From NCBI RefSeq assembly GCF_006717045.1, contig NZ_VFPH01000001.1, positions 744,001-808,000 on the forward strand: a stretch of DNA of 64,000 nucleotides, given 5' to 3'. A model generated the notes under the pieces. It did no database searches, was not told the DNA's origin, and saw nothing but the letters and a program-made list of their open reading frames with translations. Positions 34,754 through 42,813 of the stretch are shown here, one piece after another. This DNA comes from Pseudonocardia cypriaca (GTDB lineage: Bacteria; Actinomycetota; Actinomycetes; Mycobacteriales; Pseudonocardiaceae). The translations under genes and the position numbers were made by a program. Every line of letters begins with the position of its first letter. The first letter of the stretch is position 1.

Positions 34754-35371
34754 CTAACCGGTGACGGCGCGCAGCTCCGCGTACCGCTCCTTGAGGGCGC
34801 GGTCCTTGTTGATCGGGTTCTGGGCCTCGTCCGGCTCGACGCCCGCCTCGACGGCGATCTGGTTCATCCGGCCGAGCATGCGGACCAGGTGGGCGATCCG
34901 GGCCTCGTCGACGTCGACGGGCCGGGTGAGGTCGGCGGCGAGCGCGAGCGTGCGGTCGACCCAGAGCGTCTCGGCGTGCAGCCCGGCCTCCTGCAGGACC
35001 CGGCGCAGGCGTTGCCCCAGCTCGCGGACCGGCACGTCGTGCCAGCCGGCGAGCGTGCGGGCGTCGACGGGGAAGAGCCGCCCGCGGTCGCGCAGGTAGA
35101 TCAGCTCGAGGGCGAAGGCGTGGCCGTAGGCGCAGTACGTGCAGCCGTTGTGCAGGGAGATGGCCACTGCGGCGAGGTGGGTGCGCAGCGGGCCCAGTAC
35201 CTGCATGGTCCACAGCAGGCGGGGCATGTTGGCCGCGAACCAGGTCACGGAGCGGCCCGGCCCCAGGTTGCGGACGACGTGGGGGATCATCCGCGGCGCG
35301 AAGCCCCACATCATCCGGCACATGGACTCGAGCAGCCGGGTGACGAGACCCTCGAGCTCTGCGCGCGACAT
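34754..35371 (-). CDS. AhpD-like carboxymuconolactone decarboxylase family protein
   Basis: A 205-residue helical protein with NGCTYCAYGHAF near residue 75, the CxxCxxxH motif of AhpD-type alkylhydroperoxidases. The text around it (LAAVAISLHNGC) fits the carboxymuconolactone decarboxylase fold. Such proteins handle peroxides or related reactive compounds using the cysteine pair. It is divergent from an HxlR regulator, a frequent pairing for stress-responsive redox genes, with a palindrome in the gap. Confidence 0.78.
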   Translation of the reverse strand: MSRAELEGLVTRLLESMCRMMWGFAPRMIPHVVRNLGPGRSVTWFAANMPRLLWTMQVLGPLRTHLAAVAISLHNGCTYCAYGHAFALELIYLRDRGRLFPVDARTLAGWHDVPVRELGQRLRRVLQEAGLHAETLWVDRTLALAADLTRPVDVDEARIAHLVRMLGRMNQIAVEAGVEPDEAQNPINKDRALKERYAELRAVTG

Positions 35372-35397
35372 GCGAGCTCCTCACGACGGGTGATCAG

Positions 35398-35408
35398 TAG
35401 GTTACCTA
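35398..35408. promoter_or_regulatory. Palindrome in the AhpD/HxlR divergent region
   Basis: TAGGTTACCTA is a perfect inverted repeat (TAGGT, T, ACCTA). It lies 27 bases before the AhpD-like start on the minus strand and about 100 bases before the HxlR gene, a natural site for HxlR binding. Confidence 0.45.
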
Positions 35409-35506
35409 ACGGCACCAGTCGGAGGTAGACCGAGGTCCATGGTCCTTTTCCCGGATTAGGGGCTTACGGTTTGTGGGGTGACTTATCTTTCGTTAGTGTC
35501 CCCGGC

Positions 35507-35845
35507 GTGGACGTCACCGACACCGCCTTCTGTCCGCGCTACCACAAGGCCGTCGAGCTCATCGGCAAGCGCTGGACCGGGGCGATCCTGCGGGCGATGC
35601 TGCTGGACGTCACCCGGTTCGCCGACCTGCGCGAGGTCGTACCGGGGCTCTCCGACCGCATGCTCACCGAGCGGCTCAAGGAGCTGCAGGAGGAGGGCAT
35701 CGTCGAGCGGATCGTCCACCCGGAGACCCCGGTGCGGATCGAGTACCGGCTCACCGAGAAGGGGCGCGAGCTGCACGACGCCGTGTACGCCCTGAGCCGG
35801 TGGGCCGACCGCTGGATCCCGCTGGAAGCCACGGCGTCCACCTGA
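35507..35845 (+). CDS. HxlR-family transcriptional regulator
   Basis: A 112-residue winged-helix protein from the GTG at 35507. It has the HxlR signature: an N-terminal Cys (FCPRYHKAVELIGKRWTG), RFADLREVVPGLSDRMLTER for the recognition region, LKELQEEGIVER and the wing VRIEYRLTEKG. The N-terminal cysteine often senses oxidants in this family. An ATG upstream at 35471 would add twelve residues and is less likely. A strong hairpin follows the stop. Confidence 0.9.
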   Translation: MDVTDTAFCPRYHKAVELIGKRWTGAILRAMLLDVTRFADLREVVPGLSDRMLTERLKELQEEGIVERIVHPETPVRIEYRLTEKGRELHDAVYALSRWADRWIPLEATAST

Positions 35846-35864
35846 TCCCACTCCGATGACATCC

Positions 35865-35891
35865 GCCGGCGGGGCGTCGCGCCCCGCCGGC
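35865..35891 (+). terminator. Intrinsic-type terminator hairpin after the HxlR gene
   Basis: A 12-bp GC-only stem (GCCGGCGGGGCG paired with CGCCCCGCCGGC) encloses the loop TCG, 19 bases after the hxlR stop. No U-tract follows, as is common in actinobacterial terminators. Confidence 0.7.
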
Positions 35892-35964
35892 TGAACACAC
35901 CTGTCCCTCGAACCCGGCCATCCGGCGCGGGTCGATCCGTCCTGCCCGGAAACGGAGGTCCGTC

Positions 35965-37155
35965 ATGTCCATGACCACTCCCCAACGTGGGGAGACCGAC
36001 CGCCCGACGCCCCGGATGTGGCTCGGCGTGCTCACCGTCTCGGTCGGCATCTTCTCGATGATCACGGTCGAGCAACTGCCCGTCGGTCTGATCCCGGCCA
36101 TCGCGGGCGAGCTGGCCGTCTCGACGGGCACCGCGGGCCAGACCGTCACCGCGCCGGGCCTGATCGCGGCCTTCGCGTCGATCGGGATCCCGCTCCTCGT
36201 CGGCCGGCTGGACCGGCGGGTGCTGCTGGCCGTCCTGCTCGCGGTGATGGCCGCTGCGAGTGCGGTCTCGGCGCTCGCCCCGAACTACGGCGTGCTGATC
36301 GGGTCGCGGATGCTCGTCGGGATCACCATCGGCGGCTTCTGGGCGATCGCGGGCAGCCTCGCGATGCGGCTCGTTCCCGGGCCGTACGTGCCGCGGGCGA
36401 TGGTGCTGATCTTCGGTGGGGTGAGCGTCGCGGCCGTGCTCGGCGTGCCGGCCGGGACGATCCTCGGGGAGTGGCTGGGCTGGCGGGCGGCGTTCGGCGC
36501 CCTCGGCGGGCTCTCCGCCGTCGTCCTCGTCGTCGTCCTCGTCTTCCTGCCCCGCCTGCCGGCCGCCGAGCCGGTGCGCCCGCGCGCACTGCTGGCGCAG
36601 CTGCGCAACCCGGGGCTGGTCGCGGGCATCGTCGCCACCGGGTTGCTGGTGGCCGGCCACTACGGCGCCTACACGTTCGTCAGCCCCGCGCTGCTCGACG
36701 TCTCCGGCGTCCCCGCCGGGATCATCGGCGTGCTGCTGCTGGGCTACGGCGTCCTCGGGATGGTGGCGAACGTGCTCGCCGGGCCGCGGGCGGCGCGCTC
36801 GCCGGGCCGCACCGCCGCCGTGATCGCCGTCGTCCTGGGAGCGACCCTCGCGCTCTTCCCGGTGCTCGGCGCGAGCCCGTGGGGCGGCGCCGCCCTGCTC
36901 CTGGTGTGGGGCCTCGCCTACGGCGGGGCGCCGGTGACGCTGCAGACCTGGGTGATGACGGCGGCGCCGAACAGTGCGGAGGCGGCCACCGCCGTCTACT
37001 GCTTCGTGTTCAACCTGGCCATCGCCGTGGGGGCGGCGGCGAGCGGCCTGGTGGTGGACGCGCTCGGCGTGCCGAGCGTGCTGTGGCTCGGGGCGGTGCT
37101 GGTGCTGCTCGTCATGGTGACGGTGCGGCGGGCGCCGGCCCGGGCGCGCCCCTGA
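35965..37155 (+). CDS. MFS transporter, DHA1 (12-helix) type
   Basis: A 396-residue transporter of the AraJ/YdhP-like group. Twelve hydrophobic segments are visible. Family text includes MITVEQLPVGLIPAIAGEL in helix 1, GRLDRRVLLAVLLAVMAA (motif A and helix 3), SRMLVGITIGGFWAIAGSLA, and a conserved GGAPVTLQTWVMTAAP block before helix 10. Sugar or drug efflux is likely. It follows the HxlR gene and terminator, so it is probably a separate transcription unit. A cruciform repeat lies after its stop. Confidence 0.9.
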   Translation: MSMTTPQRGETDRPTPRMWLGVLTVSVGIFSMITVEQLPVGLIPAIAGELAVSTGTAGQTVTAPGLIAAFASIGIPLLVGRLDRRVLLAVLLAVMAAASAVSALAPNYGVLIGSRMLVGITIGGFWAIAGSLAMRLVPGPYVPRAMVLIFGGVSVAAVLGVPAGTILGEWLGWRAAFGALGGLSAVVLVVVLVFLPRLPAAEPVRPRALLAQLRNPGLVAGIVATGLLVAGHYGAYTFVSPALLDVSGVPAGIIGVLLLGYGVLGMVANVLAGPRAARSPGRTAAVIAVVLGATLALFPVLGASPWGGAALLLVWGLAYGGAPVTLQTWVMTAAPNSAEAATAVYCFVFNLAIAVGAAASGLVVDALGVPSVLWLGAVLVLLVMVTVRRAPARARP

Positions 37156-37168
37156 TCCCCTGCGAGTT

Positions 37169-37221
37169 CCGACGAGCGGCGCGTTCGTCGGATAGGTACC
37201 GACCAACGCGCCGTTCGTCGG
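37169..37221. repeat. 53-nt cruciform repeat, copy 2
   Basis: Two inverted 23-bp units (37169-37191 and 37199-37221) flank the spacer ATAGGTA. Judged by the spacer, it is in the opposite orientation to copy 1 at 31897-31949. One arm has CCGACCA in place of CCGACGA. It lies between the MFS gene and the HerA-like gene. Confidence 0.75.
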
Positions 37222-37335
37222 AAGGGGGGCGCCGCGCCCGGCGGGGCGCGGCCTCCCCCGTCCCGCCGGTCGCTATCGTCGACCCCGAGCCTTGGAGGAG
37301 CCCTGTCCCAACCACCTGCTCCCGCCGTCGGCCGC

Positions 37336-39048
37336 GTGGTCGGCACGGAGGACTCCACGCCGCTGCAGTTCAGCGTGGCGCTCGCGCCCGAGCAGTACCT
37401 GCAGCTGGACGACGTCGTCGTCACCGTGCGCCAGGTGCCGGGCATCGGGCCGGTGATGACGGCGGGCGTCGTCACCGAGGTGCGGGCGCGGCACGAGGGC
37501 GCGACGTTCGGCTCGGACGTCTTCCTCATCGCGGACGGGGTGCTGCCCGCGCAGGTGCAGGAGATCGCCGAGGTCACCACCACGCGGGTGGAGCCGGAGT
37601 GCTACGTGCCGCCGACCCCCGGCTCGATCGCGAGCCGGGCGACCGGGGAGGAACGGGCGCGGGCGCTGTACTTCGACCAGATGGACCTCAAGGTGCCGGT
37701 CGGGCTCGGCCGTGACGGCGACCCGATCTACGTCAACCTGGAGTTCCTCGACGGGACCCGCGGGGGCCACGTCTCGATCAGCGGCATCTCCGGCGTCGCG
37801 ACGAAGACCAGCTTCGCGCTCTTCCTGCTCTACTCGATCTTCCGCAGCGGGGTGCTCGGGCGCCGGTCGGTGAACGCGAAGGCGCTGGTGTTCAGCGTGA
37901 AGGGCGAGGACCTGCTCTTCCTCGACCACGCCAACACCAGGCTGGACGAGGACCTGATGTCCGCGTACGCGACGGTCGGGCTGCCCGCCGGGCCGTTCTC
38001 GTCGGCCGGCTTCTTCGCGCCGCCCATCCCGGACGACCTGTCCGGGCGCCCGTTCGTGTCGGGTCGCACCAGCGGGGTGAGCGCGTTCTGGTGGACGCTC
38101 GCCGAGTTCTGCGCCGAGGAGCTGCTGCCCTACGTCTTCGCCGACGCCGAGGACGAGCGCAACCAGTACACGATGGTGATCCACCAGGTCGCGGCCAAGC
38201 TGCGGCGCGAGGCCACCCCGGTCGCGGACGGCGCGATCGTGCTCGGCGGGCAGGTGCTGCGCACCTACGACGACCTGGTCGAGTTCGTCTCCGACCGGCT
38301 CACCGACGAGGACGAGCGCCGCGACTGGGCCGGTCCGGTCACCGGCACCGGCACGATCAACGCGTTCCTGCGGCGGCTGCGCTCGAGCCTGCGCCCGCTG
38401 CGCTCGATCGTGCGCGGCGACCTCACCGACTCACCGGGGCGCCGGGTCAGCACCGACGCCCACCAGGTCACGGTCGTCGACCTGCACAACCTCCCCGAGC
38501 GCGCACAGCGGTTCGTCGTGGGTGTGGTGCTCGCGGCGGAGACCCGCAAGAAGGAGGCGGCCGGGCCGGGCGGGCTGCTCTTCACCATGATCGACGAGCT
38601 GAACAAGTACGCACCGCGCGAGGGCTCCAGCCCGATCAAGGAGGTGCTGCTCGACATCGCCGAACGCGGCCGCTCGCTGGGCATCATCCTCATCGGCGCG
38701 CAGCAGACGGCGAGCGAGGTCGAGCGGCGGATCGTGTCCAACTCGTCGGTGAAGGTCGTCGGGCGGCTCGACCCCGCGGAGGCGGGGCGGCCGGAGTACG
38801 GCTTCCTGCCCCCGTCGCAGCGGCAGCGGGCCACGCTCGCCAAGCCCGGCACGATGTTCGTCTCGCAGCCGGAGATCCCGGTGCCGCTCGCGGTCGAGTT
38901 CCCGTTCCCCGCGTGGGCGACCCGGCTTTCGGAGTCGGCCGGGCCGCCACCCAGCACGAACGGCCACACCAACGGCGCGGCACCGCGTGACCCGTTCGCC
39001 CGGCTCCCCGCGGCCCCGGCGGACGAGGACGACGACGCGCCCTTCTAG
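37336..39048 (+). CDS. herA: HerA-like DNA translocase ATPase
   Basis: A 570-residue ATPase of the HerA/FtsK superfamily. An N-terminal barrel (HAS-like) region covers about residues 1-100. The P-loop is SGISGVATKTS (149-159), with T before the KT in place of the usual G. Walker B is FTMIDELNKYAP (D420, E421), and IGAQQTASEVERRI follows as the sensor region. HerA works with the NurA nuclease and Mre11/Rad50 (SbcD/SbcC) to resect DNA ends in archaea and some bacteria; those partners are encoded 2.6-9.8 kb downstream. The in-frame codons before the GTG (AVGR) look family-like, so the true start may be a non-standard codon near 37303, which follows GGAGGAG closely. Confidence 0.8.
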   Translation: MVGTEDSTPLQFSVALAPEQYLQLDDVVVTVRQVPGIGPVMTAGVVTEVRARHEGATFGSDVFLIADGVLPAQVQEIAEVTTTRVEPECYVPPTPGSIASRATGEERARALYFDQMDLKVPVGLGRDGDPIYVNLEFLDGTRGGHVSISGISGVATKTSFALFLLYSIFRSGVLGRRSVNAKALVFSVKGEDLLFLDHANTRLDEDLMSAYATVGLPAGPFSSAGFFAPPIPDDLSGRPFVSGRTSGVSAFWWTLAEFCAEELLPYVFADAEDERNQYTMVIHQVAAKLRREATPVADGAIVLGGQVLRTYDDLVEFVSDRLTDEDERRDWAGPVTGTGTINAFLRRLRSSLRPLRSIVRGDLTDSPGRRVSTDAHQVTVVDLHNLPERAQRFVVGVVLAAETRKKEAAGPGGLLFTMIDELNKYAPREGSSPIKEVLLDIAERGRSLGIILIGAQQTASEVERRIVSNSSVKVVGRLDPAEAGRPEYGFLPPSQRQRATLAKPGTMFVSQPEIPVPLAVEFPFPAWATRLSESAGPPPSTNGHTNGAAPRDPFARLPAAPADEDDDAPF

Positions 39049-39064
39049 TGCCCCGGCACCGGTG

Positions 39065-39442
39065 TCAGGCGTTCTCCCACAGGCCGAGCGTGTTGCCCTC
39101 GGGGTCGGTGAAGTAGGCGAACGCGCCCATCCCGGGGATCTCGGTGCGCGGGCGCACGACCTTCCCGCCCGCCGCCTCGACCTGCTCGAGCGACCGGTCG
39201 ATCGACTCGACGTCGATGGTGATCACCGGCGTCGGGGTCTCGCCGGACCGGCGCATGAGGCCGCCGTTGATCGCCCCCGGCGACGTGGGCATCTGGGTGG
39301 CCTCGTCGACGTCGGTGGTCCGGACGATCGTGTAGTCCATCTCCGGCATGTCCTGCAGCTGCCAGTCGAAGATCGAGCTGTAGAACTCCTTCGCCCGTGC
39401 TACGTCATCGGCGGGGATCTCGAAGTGCACGACGCTGCGCAT
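39065..39442 (-). CDS. VOC (glyoxalase/bleomycin resistance) family protein
   Basis: A 125-residue single VOC domain from the ATG at 39442. It has the paired beta-alpha-beta-beta-beta units: VVHFEIPADDVARAKEFYSS at the start and VITIDVESIDRSLEQVEAAG in the second half, ending FAYFTDPEGNTLGLWEN with the metal-binding Glu position. It may be a glyoxalase-type enzyme or a binding protein. It is on the opposite strand from its neighbours, a separate unit. Confidence 0.9.
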   Translation of the reverse strand: MRSVVHFEIPADDVARAKEFYSSIFDWQLQDMPEMDYTIVRTTDVDEATQMPTSPGAINGGLMRRSGETPTPVITIDVESIDRSLEQVEAAGGKVVRPRTEIPGMGAFAYFTDPEGNTLGLWENA

Positions 39443-39600
39443 GGCGTCGCTTCTACTCCTGCCGCGCGGGCTTGACCAGTCCCGCTCACCCGGTCGCCCG
39501 CTTCCCCGACACGATCGGATCACCGCTGCTCAGAGCCGCTAACGCGGCCTGGACCATCCGCGAGTTGCCTGCAACATCCCTGCGGCCGAAGGGACGGCCA

Positions 39601-40071
39601 ATGAAGTCTGTGTACCGCGTCCTCGCCTACCTGATCGCGCTCGAGGTCGTGATCCAGGCGGCGGCGATCGCGTTCGCCGTCGCGGGCCTCGGCAAATGGG
39701 TCATGGAAGGCGGTGTGCTCGACGCCGCCGCGATGGAGAGCGAGACGACCGAGTTCACCGGGATCGCCGGGTTCATGATCCACGGCATCAACGGCCAGAT
39801 GATCGTGCCGCTGATCGCGCTGCTCCTGCTGGTCTCCTCGTTCTTCGCGAGGATCCCGGGCGGCGTGATGTGGGCCGGGCTCGTGCTGCTGACGGTCGTG
39901 GTCCAGGTGCTGCTGGGGATCTTCGGACACGGCGCGCCCGTGCTCGGGTTGCTGCACGGGGCCGTCGCGCTCGTGCTGTTCTCGTTCGCCGTGATCGCCG
40001 CCCGCAAGTCCGAGGCGTCGCTCGGCGGGCTGGAGCGCACCCCCGCGCGCGGTACCGCCGGCGTCGCGTAA
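39601..40071 (+). CDS. DUF6220-like small membrane protein
   Basis: A 156-residue protein with four hydrophobic segments, from the ATG at 39601. The text RVLAYLIALEVVIQAAAIAF and FMIHGINGQMIVPLIALLLL is like a family of small four-helix membrane proteins (DUF6220) that carry conserved histidines, here H in IHGING, FGHGAP and LLHGAV. It is four bases upstream of the multicopper oxidase start, so they are probably made together and may share an electron-transfer or metal role. Confidence 0.7.
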   Translation: MKSVYRVLAYLIALEVVIQAAAIAFAVAGLGKWVMEGGVLDAAAMESETTEFTGIAGFMIHGINGQMIVPLIALLLLVSSFFARIPGGVMWAGLVLLTVVVQVLLGIFGHGAPVLGLLHGAVALVLFSFAVIAARKSEASLGGLERTPARGTAGVA

Positions 40072-40075
40072 CCCG

Positions 40076-41566
40076 TTGCTCGCCCCACCCGAGACCCCCG
40101 CGTCCGGCCTCGTCGTGACGCCGTCGCGGCGGGAGCGGCGCCGCCTGGTCACGGCCTGCGTCGCCGCTCTCGTCGTGCTCGCGCCGCTTGCCTACCTGTG
40201 GCAGGCCAGCCTGCTGCCCGGTACCTACTCGGTGACCGAGATGGGGATCGGCGACGACGGGCGGGGCGGCGGGCACGAGGGGCACGCCGGGCCTGCGGCG
40301 ACCGGGGGCCGGAGCGTCGACTCGCTGACCGAGCCGTCTCCCGAGCCCGCCGACGTGCGGGTGGAGCTGGTCGCGCGCGAGGAGCCGTTCCGGCTCGCGT
40401 CCGGCGAGGAGGTGGAGGGCTACACGCTGAACGGCACGTCGCCCGGCCCGGAGATCCGCGCCGAGCTCGGCCAGCTCGTGGAGGTCCGGCTGGTCAACGA
40501 GTCGGTGCCGGCCGGCGTGACCCTGCACTGGCACGGCCTCGACGTGCCGAACGCCGCCGACGGCGTAGCGGGCGTCACGCAGGACGCCGTGCCGGTCGGC
40601 GGTTCGTTCACCTACCGGTTCCGGGCGGACCAGGCGGGCACCTTCTGGTACCACTCCCACCAGGTCTCGCACGTCCAGGTGCTGCGGGGGCTCCTGGGTG
40701 CGCTCGTGGTGACCCCGCCCGGTGGGGTCGGCGCCACCGACGCGCTCGCCCTCGTCCACCTGTACGGCGGCACGCGCACCGTGAACGGGCGCAGCGGGGA
40801 GACCCGCGTGACCGCCGCGCCGGGCGAGCGGGTGCGCGTGCGCGTCGTGAACACCGACAACGGGCCGATGTCGGCGTGGGTGCCGGGCAAGCCGTTCCGG
40901 GTGCTCGCGGTGGACGGCACCGATGTGCACGAGCCGGGCGAGGTGCGCGACGAGGCCGTCGTGGTGACCGGCGGCGCCCGGGTCGACCTTGAGGTCGTGG
41001 CGCCGGCCCGGATCGACTTGGGTGGCGCGTCCGTGGTGGTCGGCGAGCAGGCGCCGCCGGCAGCGCCGCGCCCGGCGTCCGCGCTGGACCTGCTCACCTA
41101 CGGCGCGCCCGCCCCGCTGGGCTTCGACCCGGCCGCGGCCACCCGGTCGTTCGACTACGTGATCGGCCGCAGCCCCGGCTTCCTCGACGGCTACCCCGGC
41201 ATGTGGTGGACGATCAACGGCCACATGTACCCCGACGTCCCGATGTACATGGTGGCCGAGGGCGACGTCGTGCGGATGCGGCTGGAGAACCGCAGCGGTG
41301 AGGGCCATCCCATGCACCTGCACGGCCACCACGCCGTGGTGCTGTCGCGCGACGGCGTGCCGGCCACCGGCAGCCCGTGGTGGGTCGACTCCCTCGAGGT
41401 CGGCGACGGCGAGACCTACGAGATCGCCTTCGTGGCCGACAACCCCGGCGTGTGGACCGACCACTGCCACAACCTCCCCCACGCGGTCGAGGGGCTGGTT
41501 GCGCACCTGATGTACGAGGGCGTGACGACGCCGTACCGGATCGGCGGTCCCAACACGCCGGAGTGA
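40076..41566 (+). CDS. Multicopper oxidase
   Basis: A 496-residue protein, TTG start. A single N-terminal membrane helix (LVTACVAALVVLAPLAYLW) anchors it with the domains outside. The four copper-ligand blocks are present: TLHWHG, FWYHSHQ, HPMHLHGHH and DHCHNLPHAVEGL. The DxxHCHxxxH pattern with L as axial residue indicates a type-1 copper. A His/Gly-rich stretch (GGGHEGHAG) follows the anchor and could bind copper. Substrate is unknown; copper detoxification or oxidation of organics are possible. Confidence 0.92.
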   Translation: MLAPPETPASGLVVTPSRRERRRLVTACVAALVVLAPLAYLWQASLLPGTYSVTEMGIGDDGRGGGHEGHAGPAATGGRSVDSLTEPSPEPADVRVELVAREEPFRLASGEEVEGYTLNGTSPGPEIRAELGQLVEVRLVNESVPAGVTLHWHGLDVPNAADGVAGVTQDAVPVGGSFTYRFRADQAGTFWYHSHQVSHVQVLRGLLGALVVTPPGGVGATDALALVHLYGGTRTVNGRSGETRVTAAPGERVRVRVVNTDNGPMSAWVPGKPFRVLAVDGTDVHEPGEVRDEAVVVTGGARVDLEVVAPARIDLGGASVVVGEQAPPAAPRPASALDLLTYGAPAPLGFDPAAATRSFDYVIGRSPGFLDGYPGMWWTINGHMYPDVPMYMVAEGDVVRMRLENRSGEGHPMHLHGHHAVVLSRDGVPATGSPWWVDSLEVGDGETYEIAFVADNPGVWTDHCHNLPHAVEGLVAHLMYEGVTTPYRIGGPNTPE

Positions 41567-41655
41567 GGGCCTCTCGGCGCACGCGAACGTGTGTTCGGCC
41601 GACGCACCGGCGCGCGTCCCCGGACGCGCCGGGCATCACCCTTACGATCCGCCCG

Positions 41656-42813
41656 ATGCGACTGCTGCACACGTCCGACTGGCACGTCGGCAAGACGCTC
41701 AAGGGCCGCTCCCGGCTCGACGAGCAGGAGCAGGTGCTCCGCGAGATCGTCGGCATCGCCCGGGAGCACGAGGTCGACGCTGTTCTCGTGGCTGGCGACC
41801 TCTACGACACCGCGGCGCCGTCGGCGCAGGCCCAGCACCTGGTGGTCCGCACGCTGATGGGGCTCGCCCGCGACCGCACCGAGGTCATCGCGATCGCCGG
41901 CAACCACGACCACCCCGCCGCCATCGACGCCTACCGGCCTCTCGCCGGTGCCGCCGGCATCACGCTGGTCGGCACGCCGCGCACGGCCACGCGGGGCGGC
42001 GTCGTGGAGTTCACCGCCAAGTCCACGGGGGAGCGGGCCACCGTCGCGGTGCTGCCGTTCCTGTCGCAGCGCTACGCCGTGCGCGCCGCCGAGCTCGTGG
42101 CCAACACGCCCGCGGAGAACACCGGGGCATACGACCAGCAGCTGCGCGACATCCTCGGCACGCTCACCGCCGGCTTCCGCGACGACTCGGTCAACCTCGT
42201 GATGGCCCACCTCACCGTGCTGAACGGCGTGTTCGGCGGCGGCGAGCGGGCCGCGCAGTCGATCTTCGAGTACGCCGTGCCGGCCACGATCTTCCCGATC
42301 GAGTCGCACTACGTCGCGCTCGGGCACCTGCACCGCCGCCAGCGCATCGACGCCCCGTGCCCCGTGCACTACTGCGGCGCGCCGCTGGCCATCGACTTCG
42401 GCGAGCAGGACAACACGTCCGTCGTCTGCCTGGTCGAAGCCTCGCCCGGTACTCCCGCCCAGGTCACCGACATCCCGATCACATCGGGACGCAGGCTGCG
42501 CACGGTTCGCGGCACCGTCGCCGAGCTGGCGGCGCTCGCGGAGAAGGCGGGCGACGACTTCCTCCGCGTCTGGGTGCGCGAGCCCGCCCGCGCCGGGCTG
42601 CGCGAGGAGGTGGTGGCGTTGCTGCCGAACGCCCTGGAGGTGCGGATCGACCCGGAGTTCACCGCGCCCGTCGCCGCGTCCCGGCCGTCCTCCGGTCCGG
42701 AGCGCTCGCCGTCGGAGCTGTTCCGGGAGTACCTCGGAACCCGCAACGTGGCCGACCCCCGCGTCGAGCAGCTGTTCGCGCGGCTGCACGACCGGGTGAC
42801 GGGAGCGAGCTGA
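41656..42813 (+). CDS. sbcD: Exonuclease subunit SbcD (Mre11-like)
   Basis: A 385-residue metallophosphoesterase nuclease. The motifs are HTSDWHVG (D8, H10), AGDLYD (D48), AGNHDHP (N83, H84, D85), AHLTV and LGHLHRRQ, giving both metal sites. With SbcC it opens and resects blocked DNA ends and hairpins. The ATG at 41656 was chosen since the motif-I DWH is always at the N-terminus; the open frame upstream is only antisense-like text. The stop overlaps the sbcC start (TGATG). Confidence 0.96.
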   Translation: MRLLHTSDWHVGKTLKGRSRLDEQEQVLREIVGIAREHEVDAVLVAGDLYDTAAPSAQAQHLVVRTLMGLARDRTEVIAIAGNHDHPAAIDAYRPLAGAAGITLVGTPRTATRGGVVEFTAKSTGERATVAVLPFLSQRYAVRAAELVANTPAENTGAYDQQLRDILGTLTAGFRDDSVNLVMAHLTVLNGVFGGGERAAQSIFEYAVPATIFPIESHYVALGHLHRRQRIDAPCPVHYCGAPLAIDFGEQDNTSVVCLVEASPGTPAQVTDIPITSGRRLRTVRGTVAELAALAEKAGDDFLRVWVREPARAGLREEVVALLPNALEVRIDPEFTAPVAASRPSSGPERSPSELFREYLGTRNVADPRVEQLFARLHDRVTGAS

